DNA from: Tritrichomonas musculus
Lineage: Eukaryota; Parabasalia; Tritrichomonadida; Tritrichomonadidae
DNA length: 64,000 nt
Assembly: GCA_039105265.1 (NCBI GenBank)
Contig: JAPFFF010000023.1
Coordinates: 806,001-870,000 of the forward strand
Direction of reading: 5' to 3'
Both the position numbers and the translations under genes were made by a program. The notes under the pieces are model-generated. The model was not told the DNA's origin. It ran no database searches and worked only from the letters and a program-made list of their open reading frames with translations. Below, in pieces: positions 20,632-30,146 of the stretch. Position 1 is the stretch's first letter. Each line of letters opens with the position of its first letter.

Positions 20632-20821
20632 CTTCGATAAAGATTATAACTATTCAAAAAGTTTATTGAAATTTTATTTCTATTGAAAAATTTTTAAAAT
20701 TAAAAAATATAAATATAGTCACATATATTATTGAAATCCGAAATTGTTCAAGATATCTGTAAAATTGTTATCATTATAAATAAAATATTAAAGAATCATT
20801 CATCAGATTATAAATTTTTAT

Positions 20822-23560
20822 TTAAAATTGGTCATCATCGATTAAAACATCTTCAATATTCATTTCATTTTTCTTTGGTTCTAAATGGCAAATAACAATG
20901 CATGCAATTGCAATTGCCACAGCAATGAAACCTACAAGAGAGCAGCAAATGATAATAATTACAAGTGTCTTTTTGCTTAGTTTGCCTCCATCAGCTTTTT
21001 TATTATCATCATCATTATCTACATTCTTTAAATAGAGTTTAAAATTGTTCATTGTGCATGAGTCGCCTTCTTCATTACATTGAATAATTGAATCATCACC
21101 AATTTTTTCTGGCTGACTCTTTAGGCCATAAAATACGATTTCGCTGATGTAAGTGTTCTCAATATCAGAAGGAACTGATTTCTCAATTGGCTCACGTTTT
21201 TCAATTCGAATTGAATTATTTTCAAAGATGATTTTTCTATTCAAAAATTCACCTTTTTCATAATTGAATGAAATTCCATCGTCCAAGTAAAAATCACCTC
21301 TTGCATTTCCATCTTCATCACAGCCAACGATCAATCTCAATGAACTCTTCATTGTCTCCTTCATATTTCTGCCAACATCAGTGAAGAAAGGGACGATAGA
21401 GCCGCCTTTGATGAAGGCTGGCAATGACTCAATATTCACGTCAATTGAAACAGTTGATGACGCTGAACCAATCTTGTGTCCGTTTGTCATATTGTACCAA
21501 ATTCCTGGTGGTATAATGATTGTTCTTTTGGCAGCATTTTCATCAACAATTGGGGCAATCATCAATGATTGTCCAAGAATAAATTGATCGTCAACATCGT
21601 GAAGATTTTCAACTTCTGGATACAAGGCAAACAAAGGAAGAACTGGTGGAATTCCTGTTTCATGAGAGTTTTGTATCGATGTGTACCAAAGCGGTGCTGC
21701 TTCATAACGTCTTCTTGTTGAATTCAAAAGAAGTTCATATGTTGAATCATCAAACAAGAATGGCTCACGATGATTCATGTCTCTATGACAATGACTTCTA
21801 AACAATGGATAAGAGAAAGCGCCTGCTTGATGCCATCTTGATATGAGTTGCGGCGTTGTGTTTCCATTGAAACCGCCGAGATCAGCTCCAGTGAGAGGCA
21901 AGCCACACAAGCCGGAAACAATTGACATCGAAATTGAATGCCGAAGATGTTTGTAGGTCGCTTCATTAGCACCGCTCCACACCCAGCAGTACTTCTGCGA
22001 TCCGGCGAAGAAAGAGCGAGATAAAACAAACGGGCGAATGTTTCTATCGTCGTTCCGATTGATGAGTCCTTCGTGTGTGGCTGAATGCATCAGAATGCCA
22101 TATAAATTACGTACTTCACGATACTCATAACCGTTGAAATAAACGTTCTCCTTTGGAAAAGTTCCTTCAACTGATGAAAAAACAGTTGGCTCGTTCATGT
22201 CATTCCAGAAATATACATTGGGTGCGCTTTCATTTGCTTGATACTTATACAGGCTACTCCACCATTTGTGAACGGTTGGATTCAAAAAGTCGGGCCAGAA
22301 TGATGGACCAGGCCAGCAGCTGCCTTTGAATGGAGTAACTCCATCACTTTCATTGATCAAAAAGCCGTGTTCTTTAGCATATTTGAATTGAAAATGGGTG
22401 TCATCATCAGGAAGATGAGGATCATTCAATCTGATCAAAAATCTGTTCTGGCCAGATAGCTTCTGAAAAAGTGAATCTGGATTTGGAAAAGCGCTCAAAT
22501 TGAATCGAAATGGCTGGAAATTGTGAAGATGATCAACATCAAGCCAAATTGCATCCAATGGGAATTTTCTATTATCGAGCTCATCAATGATCTGTTCTAC
22601 TTCATCTTGTGTTTTGTAGCCCCATTTTGACTGGTGGTAGCCGATAGAAAAAATTGGCGGGATTTCATGTCTTCCAGTCAATTTTGTGTAACTATTCAAA
22701 ATATCAAAAATTTTGCCTGTAAACACAACAAAATCAGCATAACCACCCTCACTCAAAAGTCGAACGTTTCTCAAATCTTGATCGTTATCGGTTGAAATTT
22801 TCAGAAAAGTGTCAGTTGGATTCATCCAAAAAAATGAGATCATTTCACTTGCTGAATGTCCGTGGATGAGGGGAACATGGCCATAATCAGAAAATGAATC
22901 AATATTTGTCATTCTTAATGGTTCTCCTATTGTATCCTCAAAATTGAGAGAATTGTCGGTTTCACAAAAACCGGTAATTCGAGTTTTTTTGCCTCGAAAA
23001 GAAAAATCAATTCCAGTTGCAGTTGCTCCGTTTTTAATGGTATCATTCATGTAGTAAGGCCAATAATCAGGTGTAACTTTCTCTCCTTTATGTTCGAATA
23101 GTAAATTTTGATTGTAATTGATGTAAAGCATTGAATTGTATTTGTCAGAAATTGAGATGTAAAATGGTGACAAATGTATCTCAGCACGGCATTCATTGGA
23201 AATCAAAATCAATTTATCTGATTGATTATCATATGATAATGGTAAATGTTTGTTAATGACTTCTTGATTAACTACAAAAGAATTTTCTGCTAATTTATAC
23301 CTATTAAAATTCTCGTGATTTGTTGGTATAAAACGAATTCGAAAACTATTGTTTTGCATTAAATAAACAATAAGTTTTAAATTATCTGTTTCATTAAAAT
23401 TTAAAAGATCTGCTGTAAATTCGTATTTTTCAACATCGAAATTTGGATTTCTTAAAGACCATTCATTAATTTTATCAATATTATGATAACAAAATCTCAT
23501 ATCTTTGCATTTTTTGTATTCTTCATATGAAGAAGCAATAGCAACCCAAAATAAAATCAT
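20822..23560 (-). CDS. Glycoside hydrolase family 31 (alpha-glucosidase II-like), membrane-anchored, acid/base Asp replaced
   Basis: 912 residues from ATG 23560; TCATTT and TCATAA initiator-like motifs lie within 15 bp upstream. Residues 1-11 form a short hydrophobic N-terminal signal. The N-terminal beta domain and the (beta/alpha)8 barrel of GH31 follow. Visible motifs are WLDVDH (339-344), nucleophile motif WNDMNEP with Asp454, VLSRSFFAGSQ (512-522), GADLGGF (558-564) and PLFRSHCHRDMNHREP (585-600). These match the glucosidase II / GANAB subgroup. At the acid/base site, where the family has WTGDN, this protein reads WSGAN with Ala531 (codon GCT; Asp would be GAT). Spacing from the nucleophile (77) equals the family's, so this is the right position. 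Residues about 864-891 are a transmembrane helix followed by an acidic tail, not an ER-retention signal. It is therefore probably a type I surface or lysosomal glucosidase. Loss of the acid/base residue predicts very weak hydrolysis or a binding role, unless the base is an error. Confidence 0.93.
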   Translation of the reverse strand: MILFWVAIASSYEEYKKCKDMRFCYHNIDKINEWSLRNPNFDVEKYEFTADLLNFNETDNLKLIVYLMQNNSFRIRFIPTNHENFNRYKLAENSFVVNQEVINKHLPLSYDNQSDKLILISNECRAEIHLSPFYISISDKYNSMLYINYNQNLLFEHKGEKVTPDYWPYYMNDTIKNGATATGIDFSFRGKKTRITGFCETDNSLNFEDTIGEPLRMTNIDSFSDYGHVPLIHGHSASEMISFFWMNPTDTFLKISTDNDQDLRNVRLLSEGGYADFVVFTGKIFDILNSYTKLTGRHEIPPIFSIGYHQSKWGYKTQDEVEQIIDELDNRKFPLDAIWLDVDHLHNFQPFRFNLSAFPNPDSLFQKLSGQNRFLIRLNDPHLPDDDTHFQFKYAKEHGFLINESDGVTPFKGSCWPGPSFWPDFLNPTVHKWWSSLYKYQANESAPNVYFWNDMNEPTVFSSVEGTFPKENVYFNGYEYREVRNLYGILMHSATHEGLINRNDDRNIRPFVLSRSFFAGSQKYCWVWSGANEATYKHLRHSISMSIVSGLCGLPLTGADLGGFNGNTTPQLISRWHQAGAFSYPLFRSHCHRDMNHREPFLFDDSTYELLLNSTRRRYEAAPLWYTSIQNSHETGIPPVLPLFALYPEVENLHDVDDQFILGQSLMIAPIVDENAAKRTIIIPPGIWYNMTNGHKIGSASSTVSIDVNIESLPAFIKGGSIVPFFTDVGRNMKETMKSSLRLIVGCDEDGNARGDFYLDDGISFNYEKGEFLNRKIIFENNSIRIEKREPIEKSVPSDIENTYISEIVFYGLKSQPEKIGDDSIIQCNEEGDSCTMNNFKLYLKNVDNDDDNKKADGGKLSKKTLVIIIICCSLVGFIAVAIAIACIVICHLEPKKNEMNIEDVLIDDDQF

Positions 23561-24199
23561 TTTATGAAAATGATTAAAATTTTGAAATATTAGTTTTATT
23601 TCAAAAAATAACCAATTAGTTCATTTTTGCAATAGTATATTTATATTTAAAAATAAATTTATGTTTTAATTTTAGAATTAATTTTATTTTTCTCTTTAAA
23701 ATATTGAGATATATTTAAAAAAAGTATTTAAGCAAAATTAAAAGGAAAAAAGAGTTGTAAATTATTCTGAGAACAAAATTGAATCATCATTGAATATGTT
23801 ATAAAACCCAAAAAATTATTTAAAACCAATTAAAATAATTAAAAAAGATAAAAATTATAAAAGCAATTTAATCAAAATTAAAAAATATACACTTTTTGAA
23901 TTAAAACGCATTCAAAAAAACAATCCAATATGTAAAATATAATTTTGGTGATTTTGAGGTTACAACTTTTAATTATTCATCAAAAGTAATATTTTATCTA
24001 TTAATGATAATACTTTAAATTATTTTCATGATTAAAGTTTATTTTATTTGATTATACAACTTCAAATAGTTTTATTTGAAATAATGATTTTAATAGGATA
24101 AATACTCATATGACGATAATTAAATATTATTTAATTTGTTTAAAATGTTGTATACTTAGCAATTATCAATATAAACTTATTTATAAATAAATCAAAAAA
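23561..24199. other. Intergenic, AT-rich, no gene seen
   Basis: About 640 bp between the GH31 promoter and a hAT-like element. Its GH31-proximal end carries the initiator-like motifs. The rest is low-complexity AT sequence with no supportable feature. Confidence 0.55.
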
Positions 24200-24207
24200 T
24201 TAAATAG

Positions 24208-26912
24208 TAGTGTGGCGATTTGATTTCAGAGCCATTCTGAATTTTCTCAGAAATTTAAATGATGGCTCTGAATTTTTTGAATTTTTATAAGTAAATTTTT
24301 TTTTTTATCAATTTATTAAAATATTAAGCACATTTATTTAAAAAAAATAAAAATATACCATATAGATAATAAATTACATGCTTTTTATAAAACAAAATGG
24401 AGTTTAAACAAACTCTTTTATGATTAATAAGTATAAAATATTTGAATTTTTTTTAGAAATAAAGATAATATTTTATACAAGAAATATGAATTTATCATGT
24501 AGTATCCTTATTCATTGCATTGAAATCTTGTATAATTCAATATTTGATTGAAATTTCAAATAATATAATTTAGATCTTTGAAATAAATCATTTTATTACC
24601 GGATAATATTATTTTTTATGCATCAATAAATGTATTAAAAACTTTTCAGGAAGGAATCATAGCCAAAATCTCCTAAATAATGAAATATTTAATGATCTTA
24701 CATTTTTGATAAAAAAATCTAGCTACCTTATTCAATATTATTTAATTTGCGTTATTTATGAAAAAAACATTTATGATTTTTTGCTCCTTTCTTTGAAAAT
24801 AAATAGCTTCCGCATAATTGGCATTGATATGCTTTAGAAACATGGATTTTATCTTCCATAATCAATCTGATTTCGATGAAAATATTATTATATTGATTTT
24901 TGTATATTGTTGTTTTAATCATATTGGGATGCCACAATGTTATTTCTTGCATTTTTACAAAAATATAAGCGACCAAATAAATCATCAAATATGATTTCAA
25001 TGAACTCATATAATTTTTAAAATGAAAAAGTTTTAAAAATTGAACGTCGCTCTGAATATTTTTCAATACCCAAACTATGATTTTTATTTGTTTTGCCTAT
25101 TTTGAAAGAATGAATGCGAATTATTAAAAATGAATGCTAAATTAATATTTCCCATGAGGTTTTCTTTTGATAAAGCATGTTTTAAATAATGAAACCAGAC
25201 TTTTTTTGAATATATATTTTTACCCAGGTTAACCTTAGAATTGATATTTTGTAAAATATTGAATTTTTTGGAAATAACGAATAAATTAAAAATATAACGA
25301 TTATAGATAATTTTTTCAATGAAATTAACGAGAAAATTTGAATGGGAAAAACGTATAAAAATTATTTTTGCATTTTTCTTCAAATAAAAAATAGTAAGAT
25401 ATGATTTTTATTATTTTAATTAAATAAGTATTTAATAAAGATAATAATATATAAAAATGGTGTAAAAATAAATAGTGAAAAACTGCAATATTTTTAATAT
25501 TATACTATTGTAAAAGTATTTGAGTTTTCTAACCTAGCCCAAATTTATGTCGGTAACGAGTACTTTAAAATATCTGAAATTAATTTTTGGATGCTTCTTC
25601 ATCATATAATAATAAGAAATATTTAGAGATACATTGAAATTTTCGAGTTAAATTCAGCATAATAAGCAAAGGTTATTGATCCTCAATTAAATAATTAATG
25701 TTAAATCTTACAATATTGAACTAAATTTAAAATGTAGTAATAATAATCTTAATTTTTAGGGAAATTTGAAAGCTATTGAAGATTTTTTCACGGCACAAGT
25801 TAGTCACTATTGAATGTACTTTTCATTAAGGCAATAATTAGATTTTGGAATTTTGGCGCAATTTGTGTAATGAAAAATTGAATTGAGATTTCATAAAGAC
25901 CATCATAAAAACATTTTTTATTCATCCAATAAAAATTTACTTGTAAAATGAAATCGTTTTTAACCTAAACAAAAAGCGAAAATAAGTATTTAGAATATTC
26001 ATATTAAAATTTCTGTAATGTAGCAAAAATAGGTTTTAAAAAAGCACTATCGGGCTCAAAATTAATTTTTATGTAAAAATAAATAAATTAAAGAGCTTGT
26101 ATTAAGTAAAAAAAGTCAAGTTATTCCAAAAAATTAAAACGTTTGAGAGTTTGAGCTTTTATCGAATACACATCAATAGATATACCAATTATTATAGCAT
26201 AATTTTGTATAAAGAGTTTAATTTTGGGTTTTGCAGAAAAAAAAATTTTGAACATAAATGAGTTGAATTTGGAGTTGAATTGTCAAGAGCGCATGTCAAA
26301 TATATAGTTTGATTGATTAAAATCGTTGTTTTAATTGCTCCATCATCATAAATTACGAGAAGTTGCTTTTTTCCTTTTAAATAATGAAAAATGTGCCGTT
26401 AAAGTGGTGATATGATCAATTGAAATATTCTAGTATTCCAAACTTTTTCAAAAAGGTTAACAAATTAAATGTTAACCAAGTTTTTACAAAAATCTTTCTT
26501 AATAAAATAAAAGAAAAAAATGTTAACTAAAAAATCTAAAAATATTTTGAATATTTTACAAAATATCAATTCTAAGGTTAACCTGGGTAATTAAATAAGA
26601 TAGATAGACCAAATAAAAGCATTATACATATGCATATATATATTTTTATATAATTTCAAATATATTGCCTTTCTTAAAACTCTAAATTCCCATATAAAAA
26701 TAGATCATCATATTATTTAATTCGACAAAAATCGCATAAATCAGAGAATAATGATTTTTATATTTTTGTTTAATAACATATACCAAATATTTAAAATTAT
26801 ATTATATAATTTTTTTTCATAGCAGGTCAAGAATTTAATATATATCGATTTGTTTATAAACCAAATATCATCACAAAAATGTTTGAATGACCTCATACAA
26901 ATCGCCACACTA
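24208..26912. mobile_element. Decayed hAT-like DNA transposon (2.7 kb), 15-bp TIRs, 8-bp TSD
   Basis: The ends are perfect 15-bp inverted repeats TAGTGTGGCGATTTG (24208-24222 and 26898-26912). They are flanked by the identical 8-mer TTAAATAG at 24200-24207 and 26913-26920. An 8-bp duplication and a terminus fitting YARNG are the marks of the hAT superfamily. No transposase frame survives. A 104-codon frame near 24752-25066 has one Cys/His pair set (CQLC...HKC) that could be a zinc-finger remnant, but it lacks an ATG. The element carries a second, internal insert (25223-26587). It ends 54 bp upstream of the ATG of the next host gene, so it sits in or next to that promoter. Confidence 0.85.
25223..26587. 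mobile_element. Mariner-like element nested in the hAT-like element
   Basis: A perfect 40-bp inverted repeat bounds this segment (25221-25260 and 26550-26589), starting TACCCAGGTTAACCTTAG. Reading the outer TA as the target duplication leaves termini CCCAGGTTAACC and a 1,365-bp body, close to the usual 1.3 kb of trichomonad mariners. No intact transposase is seen; any coding capacity has decayed. The identical TIRs argue that it moved later than, or is maintained better than, its body suggests. Confidence 0.7.
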
Positions 26913-26974
26913 TTAAATAGTTTACATTCTCATTCAAGCCTATATAGGCAGAAAATTGTATTTCTTGGGAAATA

Positions 26975-28333
26975 ATGAATTCTCCTATTTCCAGTTTATT
27001 TAAAACTGAAGAAATTCCCCAAGATGTAAATAAAAAGACTTCAGAGAATGAAACAGATATAAATCTTTCAACCAATATTATTACAGAAAAAGAAAATCAA
27101 CTATTAGAAATTTTCAGACAATTTACAAACTGTTTTGACTTCAATTTATTGATCAATTCGCCCATTCCTTTCAATGAGCTTACAGATTATGGGTATACAA
27201 TTTTATTACAACACAACTTTTTTGGTGTTCTCTGTATATGTATCAGTCAATTAAGTGATTATAATCAAATCATATCTGCTTTAAACTTATTAATTCCATT
27301 TTCTAAAATTTCAAATGATATATCATTACAAATTACAGGACATTTCATCCAAACGTTATATTGCTATCTAAATATAGATTGCAGTGAACTTCATGATTTA
27401 TCTCTTTTACTCTGCAAGAACTTATCTTCATTTCCAGACGTTGCACACGACTTTGTATACGATGATGAATTAATCAAAAATTTTTCAATTATTTTTCATC
27501 GTCCTCATCATCTTAATCAAAAGCTAGAATTAATAAGGATCTACAAAAATCTCGCCAAAGTTGACATTTATCATTATAACGAGTTCATTCAGTCAATTGT
27601 TGATGAAGAATTCATGCCTGAAATTTTGTCAAAAACTTCGACAATAAAACTTCTTCGATATTTAGGCAAAAAAGCAGGCAATGATGAACGATTATGTTCA
27701 CAACTATTTATAACAAATCTGAAAGAAGGTTTAAAGCAAGCCAAAAACAAAGGAAAAAGAAAATATATTAAAAATTGTTTAAAATTTATCAATATTCGTT
27801 GTTCGAACGTTTTGGAAGCTTCGAGTTATTATGAATTAGGTTTTTCCGATGTTTTTATTGAGTTACCGAATGAGTTCTTGTATTACGTATCGTTGATATT
27901 TGTATGGATTTTTGAAAAAGTGCCAGAATCACTTGAAAATAATGAATTATTGAATCAAATTTTCATGAAATTGAACGAAATGTCAAATTCTGGAAAATAT
28001 AAAGAAAAAATTTCTGCAATTAAATTGATATCGAAAATTATTTGTAAAAGAAGAGATTTGATGACAAATCAAGTAGTCTTCGGAATTGCCCTTGATTCAC
28101 TCGATTTGCTCCAGTCTAATGATTTTGAGGCAGTTTGTCGAATTTTGGACCTTTTGATTGAAATATGTCAATGGGAAAGAAATCAAAGACTTTCAACATT
28201 CATTGATTCAATTCTTCAGCGTGACGTCTTGATCATTCTGGAAGAAATAGGAAACAGTTGTGATGAATCTATTTGTGAGAGAACTCAAATTCTATATAAT
28301 TTCATTGTTCAGCAAAATGAAAAAGATGACTAA
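26975..28333 (+). CDS. Alpha-solenoid (ARM/HEAT-like) protein, 452 aa
   Basis: ATG at 26975 and a stop in the context TAATAAAT (TAAA signal). A TCATTC initiator-like motif lies about 45 bp upstream. After about 40 polar residues, the protein is a run of paired amphipathic helices rich in Leu, Ile and Asn (for example LQITGHFIQTLYCYLNI, KISAIKLISKIICKRRD, AVCRILDLLIEICQWER), typical of the many divergent ARM/HEAT-fold proteins of trichomonads. No catalytic motif or membrane segment is present. Proteins of this type usually serve as binding scaffolds; no specific partner can be named. A transposon end lies 54 bp upstream and a Merlin-type repeat begins 10 bp after the stop, so both flanks have been remodelled by mobile DNA while the frame stays intact. 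Confidence 0.8.
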   Translation: MNSPISSLFKTEEIPQDVNKKTSENETDINLSTNIITEKENQLLEIFRQFTNCFDFNLLINSPIPFNELTDYGYTILLQHNFFGVLCICISQLSDYNQIISALNLLIPFSKISNDISLQITGHFIQTLYCYLNIDCSELHDLSLLLCKNLSSFPDVAHDFVYDDELIKNFSIIFHRPHHLNQKLELIRIYKNLAKVDIYHYNEFIQSIVDEEFMPEILSKTSTIKLLRYLGKKAGNDERLCSQLFITNLKEGLKQAKNKGKRKYIKNCLKFINIRCSNVLEASSYYELGFSDVFIELPNEFLYYVSLIFVWIFEKVPESLENNELLNQIFMKLNEMSNSGKYKEKISAIKLISKIICKRRDLMTNQVVFGIALDSLDLLQSNDFEAVCRILDLLIEICQWERNQRLSTFIDSILQRDVLIILEEIGNSCDESICERTQILYNFIVQQNEKDD

Positions 28334-28343
28334 TAAATATTTT

Positions 28344-28635
28344 GGTACTCTCCTAGAATAATGCTTGTAAATTCTCAATTTTCTGAACTCTATCAAATTT
28401 GAATAGTGGAAATTTTATATAAATTATTTTTCTATCAATTTTTTTCAAAGATATCAATTTTCAATACTTATATAAAACTTTTTAGCACGAAACAATAAAA
28501 AATCATTAGAAGCGTACTAGCGCAAGTATTATTCATAACACGTCATTGTACCAATTCATACAATTTATATTTGAGACGAATCGAGTTAAACAACGCGACA
28601 TTTTCAGCATTCACAGAATCTTATCTCTACTTTTA
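28344..28635. repeat. Fragment of a Merlin-type transposon end (starts GGTACTCTCC)
   Basis: This segment of about 290 bp is almost identical to the reverse complement of about 52250-52671, the right flank of the Merlin transposase region. It begins GGTACTCTCC, which resembles Merlin termini. It lacks a partner end and any transposase. It starts 10 bp after the stop codon of the solenoid gene and so probably forms part of its 3' UTR. Confidence 0.75.
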
Positions 28636-28804
28636 ATAAAATAGTAATTATATCTTCTGATACACTTCATTTCATTGTTTTTCAAAAAAAATTGGATGTC
28701 TAACAGGTATTTTAAATTAAAACACAAATATTATATTTAGTGCTATCAATTACTCATTTTTAAGAATTAAAGTTTTATTTATCTATCATGCAAATCAATG
28801 TTAA

Positions 28805-29044
28805 GGTACAAATCCAGTACGTTACGTAACCGCCATTTTTTTTGACACTTTATAAGAAAAAATCGACATGTTATATAAAAAATCGAATATCTGACTATTT
28901 TTTACATAACATGTCATTGAATTAAGAAAAATGTAAAATAAATGTCAAAAACACACCTTGTCAATTTAAACTTTTTCAAAGACCTCCATCTATTCAAATA
29001 ATAAACGTTCTCACTTACAAAAAATAACGTACTGGATTTGTACC
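28805..29044. mobile_element. 240-bp MITE with 20-bp TIRs, TTAA-flanked
   Basis: The termini are perfect inverted repeats GGTACAAATCCAGTACGTTA (28805-28824 and 29025-29044), with TTAA on both outer sides (28801-28804, 29045-29048). The TTAA target is typical of piggyBac and Kolobok elements. The interior is non-coding, with an imperfect hairpin around ACATGTTAT. A larger relative with matching ends lies at 54315-55133. Confidence 0.85.
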
Positions 29045-29048
29045 TTAA

Positions 29049-29370
29049 ATGTATTTTTCATTTTTTAGATTTCAAAAAATTTAATGAAGAAAATGATTTA
29101 ATCATTGAAAGAAGACAGAAAAAATAATAATAACGCTTGATATTAAAGCCATTCATTCATTTATAATATTTAATTTAAACATTAAATAAAAGTTTTATAA
29201 TGATGATTAAAATTTGAAAATTCAATTTTTTCAATTTAGAATGAAAATTATTTTCATGATTATTAAAGCATTTAATGCAATATAATAACAATAAATTAAC
29301 TTCCTAAAAATAAAAGTAGAAAAGTTATTTTTCACAAAATTTTCAATAAATTATTATAATTCATAAAAGT
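29049..29370. other. AT-rich spacer between mobile elements
   Basis: About 320 bp of AT-rich non-coding sequence without a supportable feature. Confidence 0.5.
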
Positions 29371-29801
29371 CGGTAGATCTAAAAAAGGACACTTTTCGGT
29401 AGGCTATTTATCAATTCAATTATAAACAATAAATAATGGCCATTTATATATTTAAATTAAAAAAACAATAAACGTGTGGACATTTATAAATTGAAATTCA
29501 TTTTTTATCAATTATTACTCGAAATTGTTCTAGGCAAGGCAGCTTCATTACAATAAAAAAAGTCTAGAATTCCAATTAGTTCACAAAGTTTCCCGATTAC
29601 TTAAATTTTGTTACTTTTTTAGATTTGAAAATGAAAGATGTAGATCATCAATAACATGATTCAAATGAAAGAAACTGACATAAATATACTTTAAACCAGC
29701 ATGGGAATCACTAGTATAGTTCGTAATAGCATTATACATTTATTTTCCATATGATTTTGATAAACTATTTTGCAAAACATGGAAAGAATAGTTCATTATA
29801 A

Positions 29802-29880
29802 TTAAAACTTGAATTAAATAAATATTAATATTCTCTATATCATCTTCTTGTTTTGTTTATTTATTTAATTCAAGTTTTAA
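29802..29880. repeat. Perfect 23-bp hairpin
   Basis: TTAAAACTTGAATTAAATAA at 29802 and its full reverse complement ending at 29880 form 23-bp arms around a 33-bp loop. It could be a tiny foldback MITE or a transcript structure; there is no neighbouring gene to assign it to. Confidence 0.7.
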
Positions 29881-30146
29881 ATCAAGTTACTTTAAGAAGA
29901 AAATTTGACCTGTTTTATGTCAATTTAAAGGTCAATTGAATCATTTTGGTTCAACTTTTAAATATGAAGATTAATTCTCATATGAAAAGATAATAATTAT
30001 AATAATTAAATTAATAAAAATATTTTATTTTATATTTTAAATAAATTTTATTAGCTTCTACTTTTTTTTTCAAGAAAAATGTATATTAATATGAAGGTAG
30101 GGGAAAATGTCTTGTAAACTAACGGTTATTGTAAAATGTAGGGTAA

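Noticed and set aside
24752-25383. Two minus-strand frames of about 100 codons in the hAT-like element
   Set aside because: Both lack an ATG, are Asn/Lys/Ile/Phe-rich and match nothing I recognise, apart from a weak Cys/His cluster; treated as remnants.
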